From positions 1-23,298 of the forward strand of contig JAFVAS010000160.1 in assembly GCA_017480395.1 (NCBI GenBank): a stretch of DNA of 23,298 bases. Reading direction: 5' to 3'. Position 1 is the first letter of the stretch; each line of letters begins with the position of its first letter. The DNA is from Oscillospiraceae bacterium. Its GTDB lineage: Bacteria > Bacillota > Clostridia > Oscillospirales > Oscillospiraceae. This document shows positions 14,862 through 23,298 of this stretch, in pieces. The notes beneath the pieces were generated by a model. It made no database searches. It was not told the DNA's origin and saw nothing but the letters and a program-made list of their open reading frames with translations. Position numbers and translations under genes: made by a program.

Positions 14862-17800
14862 ATGAACAGCAAACCATCCTATCATGTCACCGATCTGAGA
14901 TGCGAGTATATGACCCGGCCCCTCGGGCTGGATATCGAGCGGCCCAGGATCTCCTGGCGGCTGGAGGCGGAGCCCGGCGTCCAAAATCTGATTCAGGCGG
15001 CCTACCGGCTGCAGGTCGGCACCTGGCCGGGCCGGGCCGATGTCTGGGATACGGGAAGGGTCGCATCCGACTGCTCCGCCGGGGTTCCCTGGGAGGGGCC
15101 TCGGCTGCTGCCCAAGACGCGGTATCACTATACGGTGACCGTATGGGATACCGCCGGCGCCGAGGCCTCCGCCTCCGATTGGTTCGAGACGGGATTTCTG
15201 GACCCGGACGTGCGGGCCTGGGGCGGCGCGGAGTGGATCGGCGCCCCGGAGCGGTATCTCACGGCGAAGGCCATGGGTGTGTTTGTCCTCACCGCGGAGA
15301 TCACCATTCCGGAGGGCAGCACCCGTGCGGGCATTGTTTTCGGTGCCCGGGACGGACGGCTGGCGGATTCCCGCAGGAACGTCTACCATCTCGCCGGAGA
15401 GAGCGAGATCCGCTATGTCCTGGATGTCGCCCCGGAGGTTCCCGTCATCGAGATCTGGCGGATCGGCTACGCGCCGGAGGACATGCCGGATGCGCCCCTC
15501 GTCGTGATCCCTGTTGTCTCCCGTGAGACACAAGAGCCCGTCATCTCCCCCGAGGACAGGCACCGTGGGCACACGCTGCGCCTGGAGGTTCCCGGAAACG
15601 GGTGCCTCACCTATGTGGACGATGTGCTGGTGGACGCCGTCGATGTGACCTATCCCTTCGCCCCTGGGAAAAAGATTCCGGCCCCCCGGCAGCTCAACCC
15701 GCTGGGCGCAAACGACGTGAACACCTTCCCACGGCTCTGCTGCGTGGGATTCCGGGTGGACGCGGGGCAGACCGCCGCATTCTCCGATCTGACGATCCGC
15801 CATTACCGCACGCCCAGGGCGGTTGTGGCCCAGGTTCCTGGACGGATGCTGTCGGGCGGCGAGACCGGGTGCAGCGTCCTCATGGATCCCAGCGCCCACT
15901 CCATCCCCATGCTGCGCAGCGACTTCTCTGTGCCGGAGGAGAAGCGTGTGCGCTCCGCGCGCCTTTATATCACCGCCCGCGGCATCTATGACTGCGCGAT
16001 CAACGGACAGGCCGTCACCGACACCTGTCTCAATCCCGGCCACACCCAGTATGACCGGCACCTGCTCTATCAGACCTATGACGTCACGGCGCTCCTGCGC
16101 CCCGGCGCCAATGGCATCGGGATCACCCTCGCCTCGGGCTGGTGGGCGGATTCTCAGACATTCCAGACACAGAACTACAACTACTACGGCGACCAGGAGG
16201 CCGTGCTGGCCCGGCTGGAGGTGCGATACGAGGACGGCACGACCGACGCCCGCGTGACAAACACCGAGGACTGGCAGTATTACGGGGAGGGGCCCTATGT
16301 TTACTCCGGCCTCTTTCAGGGCGAGCACTTTGACGCCCGCCGCAGGTGGATCTATGACGAGTATTCTCGGCCCGGCTTCACCATTGACGGGCTGAAGCGG
16401 CCGGCGGTGATCACGCCCGCCGTGATCGAGGCGACCTACTTCATCCCCGGCGACGACGGTTATCCCTGGCCCAGGCTGGATCACAGCCGCACAAAGCTGG
16501 TCGGCAGCTACAACGCCCCGGTTCGGGTGGTTCGCCGTCTGACCGCGCAGCGCGTGACCAATCCCCGGCCCGGCCTGTACATCTACGACCTGGGGCAGGA
16601 GTGCGCCGGTGTCCACTGCATCCGGCTGAAGGGCGCGGCGGGAACGGAGGCGATCATCCGCTACGGAGAGATGCTCTACCCGAATCTGCCGGAGTACAGC
16701 GGTCTGGAGGATACCCTCCTCACGGAGAATTACCGGGATGCGGAGAGCATCGACCGCTATATTTTCCGGGGCGACCCGGAGGGCGAGCTGTTCCAGCCCC
16801 GCTTCACCTTCCATGGCTTCCGCTACATCGAGATCACCGGCGTGGAGGAGCCCCCGCTGCCGGAGGAGGTCTCCGCGGTTCAATTCTCCTCCGTGGAGCT
16901 GACGGGAACGCTGGAGACCGATCATCCGCTGGTCAATCGGCTGATCGAGAACGTCGGCTGGTCCCAGCTGTGCAATTTCATCAGCATCCCCACCGACTGC
17001 CCCCAGCGCAATGAGCGGATGGGCTGGGCGGGCGACGCCCACGCCTTTGCCCGCACCGCCACCTTCCTCAGCGACGCCCGCACCTTCTATTACCGGTATC
17101 TGGAGGCGCTGCGGGACCTGCAGCAGGAGAGCGGCAAGCTACCGGCGATTGCGCCGGCCGGCGGCGGTTTCGGCGGCATCACCTACGAGGTGGCCATGCC
17201 CTTCATCGTTTGGGAGCTGTACCAGCAGTACGGCGACCGGGAGGTTGTGGCGGAGTTTTACCCCGCCATGCGGAACTGGTTCTCCTATGCCTCGAAAAAG
17301 GGGCTGCCGGGGAACGGCTTTATGGAGTCCCTGCCGGACTGGCTTGCCAAGGAGGATACCGACCCATCCCTGATGTACAACTGCTTCTACGGCTACGCCG
17401 CGTATTTGCTGAAGCGGTTCGCCGCGCTCCTCGGGGAGACGGAGGACGCCGCGTGGTATGATCGGGTGGAGAAGGAGACCCGGGACTACTGGAACCGAAC
17501 CTTCTTTGACCCGGAGCGGGGGGTGACCCTCTGCGCCGACGGCTCAGTCTGCGACACCCAGACCTCCTATGCCCTGCCCATTATGTATGATATGCTGGCT
17601 CCGAAGCACATCGGGGCCGCCTGCGCCGCGCTGAACCGCAGAACGCAGGAGACCGGGTGCCGGGTGATGACCGGCTTCTTCGGCACCGGCCTGTTGAATC
17701 CGGCCCTCACCCGGGGCGGCCACACCGACACCGCCTGCACGCTGCTGAAGCAGACGGATTTCCCCTCCTGGCTCTATCCGGTGACGCAGGGCGCGACCAC

Positions 17801-18176
17801 CATCTGGGAGCGCTGGAACTCCTTCACTCTGGAGAACGGCTTCGGCGGGAACAACAGCATGAATTCCTTCAATCACTACTCTCTCGGCTCCGTTCTGTCC
17901 TGGATCTATGAGACCCTCTGCGGCATCCGCCGGGACGAGGACAGCCCGGGGTACAGGCACTTTACCCTCGCGCCGGTGATCGCCGGGTTCGGCCGGGTGG
18001 AGGGCAGCTTCCGCACCCCCTACGGAACCATCGAGAGCGGCTGGCGTGCTGCCGATGGCCGGGCGGAATACCGCTGCACCGTGCCGCCGAACACCTCCGC
18101 GTCCCTCCGGCTCCCCGATGGTACGGCCATTGAGCTGGGGAGCGGCACCTACCGATTCACCATTTCCCTGCCCTGA
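14862..18176 (+). CDS. GH78 alpha-L-rhamnosidase with an inserted lectin-like domain
   Basis: This 1104-residue enzyme hydrolyses terminal alpha-L-rhamnose. The N-terminal Bac_rhamnosid-type beta domain starts LGLDIERPRISWRLEA. A second beta domain near residues 365-430 includes CAINGQAVTDTCLNPGHTQYDRHLLYQTYDVTALL. The catalytic (alpha/alpha)6 barrel holds TDCPQRNERMGWAGDAHAF, with acidic residues Asp712, Glu718 and Asp725. A further glutamate, Glu983, lies in TTIWERWNS. A C-terminal beta domain finishes the protein. Residues about 145-325 look like an extra jelly-roll or lectin-like insert. ATG 14862 is chosen for AAGGAG (14848-14853) eight bases upstream, rather than the in-frame ATG at 14832. 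No signal peptide is seen. Rhamnose links to RG-I, RG-II or flavonoid glycosides; which one is not decidable here. Confidence 0.94.
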   Translation: MNSKPSYHVTDLRCEYMTRPLGLDIERPRISWRLEAEPGVQNLIQAAYRLQVGTWPGRADVWDTGRVASDCSAGVPWEGPRLLPKTRYHYTVTVWDTAGAEASASDWFETGFLDPDVRAWGGAEWIGAPERYLTAKAMGVFVLTAEITIPEGSTRAGIVFGARDGRLADSRRNVYHLAGESEIRYVLDVAPEVPVIEIWRIGYAPEDMPDAPLVVIPVVSRETQEPVISPEDRHRGHTLRLEVPGNGCLTYVDDVLVDAVDVTYPFAPGKKIPAPRQLNPLGANDVNTFPRLCCVGFRVDAGQTAAFSDLTIRHYRTPRAVVAQVPGRMLSGGETGCSVLMDPSAHSIPMLRSDFSVPEEKRVRSARLYITARGIYDCAINGQAVTDTCLNPGHTQYDRHLLYQTYDVTALLRPGANGIGITLASGWWADSQTFQTQNYNYYGDQEAVLARLEVRYEDGTTDARVTNTEDWQYYGEGPYVYSGLFQGEHFDARRRWIYDEYSRPGFTIDGLKRPAVITPAVIEATYFIPGDDGYPWPRLDHSRTKLVGSYNAPVRVVRRLTAQRVTNPRPGLYIYDLGQECAGVHCIRLKGAAGTEAIIRYGEMLYPNLPEYSGLEDTLLTENYRDAESIDRYIFRGDPEGELFQPRFTFHGFRYIEITGVEEPPLPEEVSAVQFSSVELTGTLETDHPLVNRLIENVGWSQLCNFISIPTDCPQRNERMGWAGDAHAFARTATFLSDARTFYYRYLEALRDLQQESGKLPAIAPAGGGFGGITYEVAMPFIVWELYQQYGDREVVAEFYPAMRNWFSYASKKGLPGNGFMESLPDWLAKEDTDPSLMYNCFYGYAAYLLKRFAALLGETEDAAWYDRVEKETRDYWNRTFFDPERGVTLCADGSVCDTQTSYALPIMYDMLAPKHIGAACAALNRRTQETGCRVMTGFFGTGLLNPALTRGGHTDTACTLLKQTDFPSWLYPVTQGATTIWERWNSFTLENGFGGNNSMNSFNHYSLGSVLSWIYETLCGIRRDEDSPGYRHFTLAPVIAGFGRVEGSFRTPYGTIESGWRAADGRAEYRCTVPPNTSASLRLPDGTAIELGSGTYRFTISLP

Positions 18177-18226
18177 CAGGGGAAATTCCCACCGCTGAGA
18201 AACACCATCGTGAAAGGAAGAGAACT

Positions 18227-20776
18227 ATGCCGAACTATTACGCCTCCACTTCTCCCGAGATCACCGCATCTGAGACCGCGCACGCCGCGCTCTCCCGCAG
18301 CCTCGCCGGTGAGTGCGTCGTTCTGATGGAGAACGACGGCGCGCTGCCCCTGCCCGGCAAGGGCAGGATCGCCCTGTACGGCAACGGCGCGCGCCAGACC
18401 ATCAAGGGCGGAACCGGGTCCGGCGACGTCAACACCAGGACCAATGTCACCATCGCCGAAGGGCTGAAAAACGCCGGCTTTGTCATCACGACGGAGCGGT
18501 GGCTGGACGCCTATGACGCCAAGCGGGCGCAGGCCCACGCGGACTATATGGCCGACTGCGCAAAACGGGCGGCGGAGCAGGGCGTCGCGGATTTCGTCGT
18601 CATGCTGGACTCCCCCTTTGGGGAGACCGAGATCAACCCGGTCACAGAGGAGGACATCGCTGCCTCCGATACGGACACCGCCGTCTTCGTCATCGCCCGG
18701 ATCTCCGGCGAGGGCGCGGACCGCTGGAATGTCGAGGGGGACTATCTGCCCTTCCCCGAGGAGATCGCGTCCTTGAAACGGATTTCTGCAAAATACGCCC
18801 GGACCATTCTGGTGCTGAATATCGGCGGCGTGATGGAGCTGACGGAAATCCGGGACATCCCCGGCCTGAACAGCATCCTTCTGATGAGCCAGCTGGGCAA
18901 CATCGGCGGCGACGTGCTGGCAGACGTCATCACAGGCGCGGTCAACCCCTCCGGCAAGCTCACCGACACCTGGGCCAGGCGCTACATGGACTATCCCTCC
19001 TCCGCCGCCTTCAGCCACAACAACGGCAACGTGAACGACGACTGGTACAACGAAGGGATCTACGTCGGCTACCGCTATTTCGACACCTTCGGGGTGGAAC
19101 CGCTGTATCCATTCGGCTTTGGCCGCAGCTATACGGACTTTGCCCTTCAGACGGAGGCGGTCACGGTCGAGGACGCGGTGGTTCGGGCCACCGTTTCCGT
19201 GAAGAACACCGGGAAATATCCCGGCAAGGAGGTCGTGCAGGCCTACTATTCCGCGCCCCAGGGCGGGCCGGACAAGCCCTATCAGGAGCTGGCCGCCTTC
19301 CGCAAGACCGCGCTGCTCCAGCCCGGCGAGACCGGACAGGTCGTGCTGGAGTGGCCGATGGAGTCCATGAGCAGCTACTGCGAGAAGTGCGCCTCCTGGG
19401 TTCTCTCCGCCGGAACCTATCTCATCCGGATCGGCAACAGCTCCCGGAACACCGTTCCCGCCGCCGCCATCGCGCTGGATGAGACGGTTCGGGTTGCCGA
19501 GCTGAAGAACCTGTTCTCCGACCATCCCGGACTGGCTGAGATCGTCCGCCCCGCCGCCGACGCCCAGCCGGAGGCCCCCGCCGCCCTGATCCAGGTCAGC
19601 GCCGCCTCCATCCCCACGTCCCGCGCGGCCTATCAGAGTGGACGCCCGGTGCTGACCACCGACAAAACCGAGCGGCTGACCATGGCGGATGTCAAGGCCG
19701 GACGCTGCACCATCGAGGAGCTGACCGCTCAGCTGACCGTGGAGGAGCTGGCCAGCTTCTGCGTCGGCACGCTTCGGGCGGAGGGCGCCGTCATCGGCAA
19801 CGCCTCCAGCGGGGTTCCCGGTGCCGCCGGCGACACCTCCGGCGTCTGCCTGGAGTCCCGGGGGATCAAGAAAATGATCCTCGCCGACGGCCCCGCCGGA
19901 CTGCGGCTGCAGCCCCATTTCAAGACCACCCGCGCCGGTGAGATGATCCCCGGCGGCGCCGTCTTCGGGGACTCCTTCGAGCCCTGGCCCGACGACCTTG
20001 ACGAAACCGACGTGATCGATTATTATCAGTACTGCACGGCCATCCCCATCGGCTGGGCGCTGGCCCAGTCCTGGAATGTGGAGCTTCTGGAGCAGGTCGG
20101 CAGCATGATCGGCGAGGAGATGGAGCAGTTCAACGTCGATATCTGGCTGGCGCCGGCCCTGAACATCCACCGCAACCCGCTGTGCGGCCGCAATTTCGAG
20201 TACTATTCGGAGGATCCGCTGATCTCCGGCAAGACTGCGGCGGCCATTACCCGGGGCGTCCAGTAGCACCCCGGCAAGGGCACCTGCATCAAGCACTTCG
20301 CCGTCAACAACCAAGAGGACAACCGCTACTTCACCAACGCGATTGTCAGCGAGCGCGCGCTGCGGGAGATCTACCTCAAGGGCTTTGAGATCGCAATCCG
20401 CGAGTCCCAGCCCCTGTCCATTATGACCTCCTACAACCTGCTCAACGGCATCCACACCGCGAACTGCTACGAGCTGCTGCAGAGCGTCGCCCGGGACGAG
20501 TGGGGCTTTGAGAACACGGTCATGACCGACTGGTTCACCTCGGTCTCGATTCCGGCCCTCACCGGCAAGTTCACGCCGATCTATCCCATCTCCGCCTCCA
20601 CCGGCTGCATTTTTGCCGGCAACGACATGCAGATGCCCGGCTCCCAGCAGAATTATGACGACATTGTGAGGGCCGTGACGGAGGATGTCGAGATCGACGG
20701 CTTCCGCATCACCCTCGGCGACTTGCAGTACAACGCGGCGAATATGCTCCGCGTCGTCGCAAAAACAACACGCTGA
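18227..20776 (+). pseudogene. Domain-permuted GH3 enzyme interrupted by in-frame TAG at 20264-20266
   Basis: The frame runs 849 codons from ATG 18227 (site AAAGGAAGAG) to TGA 20774-20776, broken only by TAG at codon 680. The domain order is permuted. The GH3 C-terminal alpha/beta domain comes first (about residues 15-260). A fibronectin-III-like domain follows (about 305-425; YPFGFGRSYTDF, then PGKEVVQAYYSAP). The catalytic TIM barrel comes last (about 495-845). This order is known for some Ruminococcus and Butyrivibrio-type beta-glucosidases. The amber falls between AAAITRGVQ and HPGKGTCIKHFAVNNQE. The Lys689-His690 pair and nucleophile Asp768 (VMTDW) lie downstream, so the 679-residue product would be inactive. 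All family motifs are intact on both sides and no second ribosome site or start is evident. Options are a recent nonsense mutation, a base-call error, or read-through. I label it pseudogene provisionally. Confidence 0.8.
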
Positions 20777-20798
20777 ACACCCGATAAGGAGAATCCCT

Positions 20799-22349
20799 AT
20801 GATTGATACCGCGCGCTTTCCCGCCTCCTGCGAGCGATGGGATGTATATGAGATCAGCCTGCCCGGCAGGGCGGACGGCAACCCCTTCACCGACTGGACG
20901 ATCTGGGGGGAATTCCGCGGCCCCGGGGATGTGAAGCGGGTCTCCGGCTTCTACGACGGGAACGGCGTATACAGGGTGCGCTTCATGCCCTGCGCTGAGG
21001 GGCGCTACACCTTTACCGTCTCCGGCACCTTCTCGGATCGGGTCTGGGAGGGCTCCTTCGAGACCCTCCCGGCCTCCGCCGGGAATCACGGCGTCGTCCG
21101 GGTCAGAAACCGGTATCACCTTGCCTACGATGACGGAACCCCCCACTACTCCGTGGGGACGACCTGCTATGCGTTCGCGCTGCAGGCCCCGGAGATCGTT
21201 GAGCAGACCTTTGACGAGCTGGGCAGGAGCGGCTTCAACAAGCTCCGCTTCTGCCTGATGCCGAAGCACTACGATTTTTCCCTCCGTGACCCCGTCGCCT
21301 TCCCCTATGAGGGAACCCCGATGGACGCCAGCGTGCTGACCCGGGAGAATTTTGCGGAATATACCGGCAATCCGCCGGGGAACGACTGGGATTTTACCCG
21401 GTTCAACCCGGAATTCTTCCGGCTCTATGACCGGATGATCGGGCGGTTGCTGGAGATGGGAATCGAGGCGGATATCATCCTGTTTCACGCCTATGACCGC
21501 TGGGGCTTCTCCCAGATGCCGATGGACGCCAACGAGCGTTACATCCGCTATGTCGCCGCCCGGTACAGCGCCTACCGCAATGTGTGGTGGGGGCTGGCGA
21601 ACGAGTATGAGCTGCTCCCCGGCCTTTCCGGCCACTGGGAGGAGCTGGCGCAGATCCTGGTGGACAGCGATCCCTGGGGCCATCTGCGCTCCATCCACAA
21701 CTGCGAGACGTTCTACGACTACTCCAGGCCGTGGATCACCCATTGCAGCTGCCAGCGGTGCGACCACCACAAGACCACGGAGGACACCGATGAACTGCGG
21801 AGGAGATACGGCAAGCCGGTCATCTGGGATGAGGTCGGCTATGAGGGCGACTTTCCCCACTGCTGGGGCAACTTCACGCCGGAGGAGCTGGTGCGCAGGG
21901 CCTGGGAGGCGGCGATCCGCGGAGGCTACTGCGGCCACAGCGAGACCTTCCTCAGCGACGACGGCATCGTCTGGTGGGCCCACGGCGGACGGCTGAAAGG
22001 GGAGAGTGCGGAACGCTTCGACTTTCTGCGAAAATTCCTGGAGGATGTTCCGGGCTGCGGCCTGAAGCTGGGTAAGCTGCGGGACGACGTCCACTTCCAG
22101 TGGGATGACTATGTCGCCATACCGGAGGATCCCGCCCTGGAGGGAACCTACTACTTTTTCTACTATTCCATCTGGCGCCCTCCCTTCCGCCAGATCTACA
22201 TCGACGACACGACCCTGTTCGAGGCGGAGGCCATCGACACCTGGAACATGACGGTGACCCCGCTCGGACGGTTCCGGGGACGCACGGAGCTGCCGCTGCC
22301 CGGCACCCAGTACTGCGGCATCCGCGTCCGCGCAGTGGAGGAGGGATGA
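20799..22349 (+). CDS. Apiosidase-like glycoside hydrolase (DUF5060, DUF4038, DUF5605), copy 1
   Basis: The 516-residue product has three parts. An N-terminal beta-sandwich of DUF5060 type spans about residues 1-95 (CERWDVYEISLPG, GFYDGNGVYRVRFMP). A TIM-barrel of the DUF4038/apiosidase-like family spans about 105-415. A C-terminal beta domain of DUF5605 type spans about 430-516. Clan GH-A-like glutamates are visible: Glu269 in WWGLANEYELLP (acid/base candidate) and Glu345 in PVIWDEVGYEG (nucleophile candidate). The founding characterised relatives of DUF4038 are GH140 apiosidases acting on rhamnogalacturonan II. The start ATG 20799 is fixed by AAGGAG (20787-20792) six bases upstream; the open frame extending to 20685 is upstream noise. 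There is no signal peptide. A close paralogue begins one base after its stop. Fold is well supported; apiosidase activity is inference, strengthened by the candidate apiose pathway upstream. Confidence 0.88.
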   Translation: MIDTARFPASCERWDVYEISLPGRADGNPFTDWTIWGEFRGPGDVKRVSGFYDGNGVYRVRFMPCAEGRYTFTVSGTFSDRVWEGSFETLPASAGNHGVVRVRNRYHLAYDDGTPHYSVGTTCYAFALQAPEIVEQTFDELGRSGFNKLRFCLMPKHYDFSLRDPVAFPYEGTPMDASVLTRENFAEYTGNPPGNDWDFTRFNPEFFRLYDRMIGRLLEMGIEADIILFHAYDRWGFSQMPMDANERYIRYVAARYSAYRNVWWGLANEYELLPGLSGHWEELAQILVDSDPWGHLRSIHNCETFYDYSRPWITHCSCQRCDHHKTTEDTDELRRRYGKPVIWDEVGYEGDFPHCWGNFTPEELVRRAWEAAIRGGYCGHSETFLSDDGIVWWAHGGRLKGESAERFDFLRKFLEDVPGCGLKLGKLRDDVHFQWDDYVAIPEDPALEGTYYFFYYSIWRPPFRQIYIDDTTLFEAEAIDTWNMTVTPLGRFRGRTELPLPGTQYCGIRVRAVEEG

Positions 22350-22350
22350 G

Positions 22351-23298
22351 ATGAACGCTCCGGTTTTTCCGGCGGCCTGTGAGCGCTGGGGCGTTTACGA
22401 GCTCGCGCTGCCCGGTCGTTCCGACGGCAACCCGTTTGCCGACTTCACGATCTGCGGGGAATTCCGCGGGCCGGGGGAGACAAAGACCGTCCCCGGCTTC
22501 TATGATGGGGACGGGGTTTACAGGGTGCGCTTCATGCCCGGCTGCGAGGGGATCTATACCTTCACCGTCTCCGGCACCTTTTCGGATCAGGTCTACTCCG
22601 GCTCCTTCGAGGCGCTGCCCCCATCCCCCGGCAATCACGGCCCGGTGCGGGTCGCCCAGGGGGTTCACTTCGACTACGCGGACGGGACGCCCCACTACTC
22701 CATCGGCACCACCTGCTATGTCTGGCACCTCCAGAGCCCGGAAATGCAGGAACAGACACTGGACACCCTGTCCCGCAGCCCCTTCAACAAGATACGCTTT
22801 TGTGTCTTTCCGAAGCACTATGACTATAATCTGGAGGATCCGTCCTGCTTCCCCTTCGAGGGCACGCCCTGCGACTGCTCGGGCATAACCCGCCGGAATT
22901 TTATGGATTACGGCGCCTTTTTCCCCGGGCGGAGCATCGGCGTCCCGAAGGACAACCGGTGGGATTTCTCCCGATTCGTGCCCGAATATTTCCGGCATCT
23001 GGATGAGACGGTGGGACGCCTGGCGGAATTGGGGATTGAGGCGGACGTCATCCTGTTCCACCCCTATGACCGCTGGGGCTTCTCCTGCATGACCCGGGAG
23101 CAGGATGAGCACTATCTCCGCTATGTGATTGCCCGCCTGGCCGCCTATCGCAACGTCTGGTGGTCCATGGCGAACGAGTATGACCTGCTGCCGGCCAAGA
23201 CGGTGGAGGACTGGGATCATCTCGGTGCGCTGACCCGGGCGCTGGACCCGTATGGGCATCTGTGCTCCATTCACAACTGCATGCAGCTGTTCGATTTC
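22351..23298 (+). CDS. Apiosidase-like glycoside hydrolase, copy 2, truncated at the window end
   Basis: The frame starts at ATG 22351, one base after the previous stop, with GGAGGAGGG at 22337-22345 inside the end of that gene. It stays open for 316 codons to the window edge. It is a paralogue of the preceding gene, roughly 60% identical by eye, with matching blocks CERWGVYELALPGRSDGNPF, GTPHYSIGTTCY and RFCVFPKHYDY. The barrel acid/base glutamate is Glu276 in WWSMANEYDLLP. The nucleophile strand lies beyond the window. It differs from copy 1 by a short insertion before the DNRWDFSRF segment. A 21-base stretch is identical in both genes (20970-20990 and 22519-22539), consistent with tandem duplication. 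Translation is probably coupled to copy 1. Confidence 0.88.
   Translation, partial: MNAPVFPAACERWGVYELALPGRSDGNPFADFTICGEFRGPGETKTVPGFYDGDGVYRVRFMPGCEGIYTFTVSGTFSDQVYSGSFEALPPSPGNHGPVRVAQGVHFDYADGTPHYSIGTTCYVWHLQSPEMQEQTLDTLSRSPFNKIRFCVFPKHYDYNLEDPSCFPFEGTPCDCSGITRRNFMDYGAFFPGRSIGVPKDNRWDFSRFVPEYFRHLDETVGRLAELGIEADVILFHPYDRWGFSCMTREQDEHYLRYVIARLAAYRNVWWSMANEYDLLPAKTVEDWDHLGALTRALDPYGHLCSIHNCMQLFDF

Noticed and set aside
13148..14872. A 574-codon minus-strand open frame across the binding-protein gene
   Set aside because: Gly/Val-rich antisense shadow of a lipoprotein gene with a clear lipobox and ribosome site; it also crosses the terminator.
20423..20776. Separate 117-codon gene after the amber codon
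   Set aside because: Its ATG is an internal methionine of the GH3 barrel (IMTSYNLLNG), has no ribosome site, and the frame is continuous with the upstream part.
18149..20890. A 913-codon open frame on the minus strand
   Set aside because: It is antisense to the GH3 gene, has low-complexity Gly/Ala/Val/His/Gln-rich protein, and arises because high-GC coding DNA rarely has stops in that frame.
1..23298. CRISPR array, tRNA, rRNA or mobile element
   Set aside because: No regularly spaced repeats, cloverleaf-like segments, rRNA motifs, transposase genes or terminal inverted repeats were seen.

Overview
This 23.3 kb window looks like a plant-glycan or plant-glycoside utilisation locus from a high-GC member of the Clostridia. 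The signs are LplB/LplC-type sugar permeases with a large lipoprotein binding protein, a YesL-type DUF624 membrane protein, strong AGGAGG-like ribosome binding sites, and DUF5060/apiosidase-like/DUF5605 enzymes. The organism assignment is inference from gene content. No rRNA, tRNA, CRISPR array, transposase or phage gene was seen. Fourteen of the fifteen normal gene ends use TGA, one uses TAA, and none uses TAG.

Region 1 (1-4277, + strand) is a tight central-metabolism operon: the C-terminal part of an L-fucose/L-arabinose-isomerase-like protein, a transketolase split into N- and C-terminal subunits, and an FGGY sugar kinase. Genes touch or overlap. Isomerase, kinase and split transketolase with no aldolase or epimerase is the architecture I know from the non-oxidative D-apiose pathway (D-apiose to D-apulose to apulose 4-phosphate, then transketolase to DHAP and xylulose 5-phosphate). 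Region 2 (4335-8414, +) holds a GH3 enzyme, a small membrane-anchored protein of unknown function and a GH5 enzyme. It ends at a convergent hairpin terminator shared with the minus-strand DUF624 gene (8484-9134).

Region 3 (9135-9472) is a divergent control region with a promoter in each direction and several repeats that could be operators. Region 4 (9473-14722, +) encodes a GH51 alpha-L-arabinofuranosidase, two ABC sugar permeases and a lipoprotein solute-binding protein. No ATPase is present, so a shared MsmX-type ATPase elsewhere is expected. A stem-loop with a weak T-tract follows the binding-protein gene. Region 5 (14862 to the window end, +) encodes a GH78 alpha-L-rhamnosidase, a domain-permuted GH3 enzyme interrupted by an in-frame TAG, and two tandem apiosidase-like (DUF4038, GH140-related) enzymes, the second running off the window.

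Taken together, oligosaccharides or glycosides appear to be imported by the ABC system and cut inside the cell, because none of the glycosidases shows a signal peptide. The released apiose would enter the region 1 pathway, with rhamnose, arabinose and glucose as co-products. The two observations most worth following are the apiose-release-plus-apiose-catabolism pairing and the amber codon at 20264-20266.
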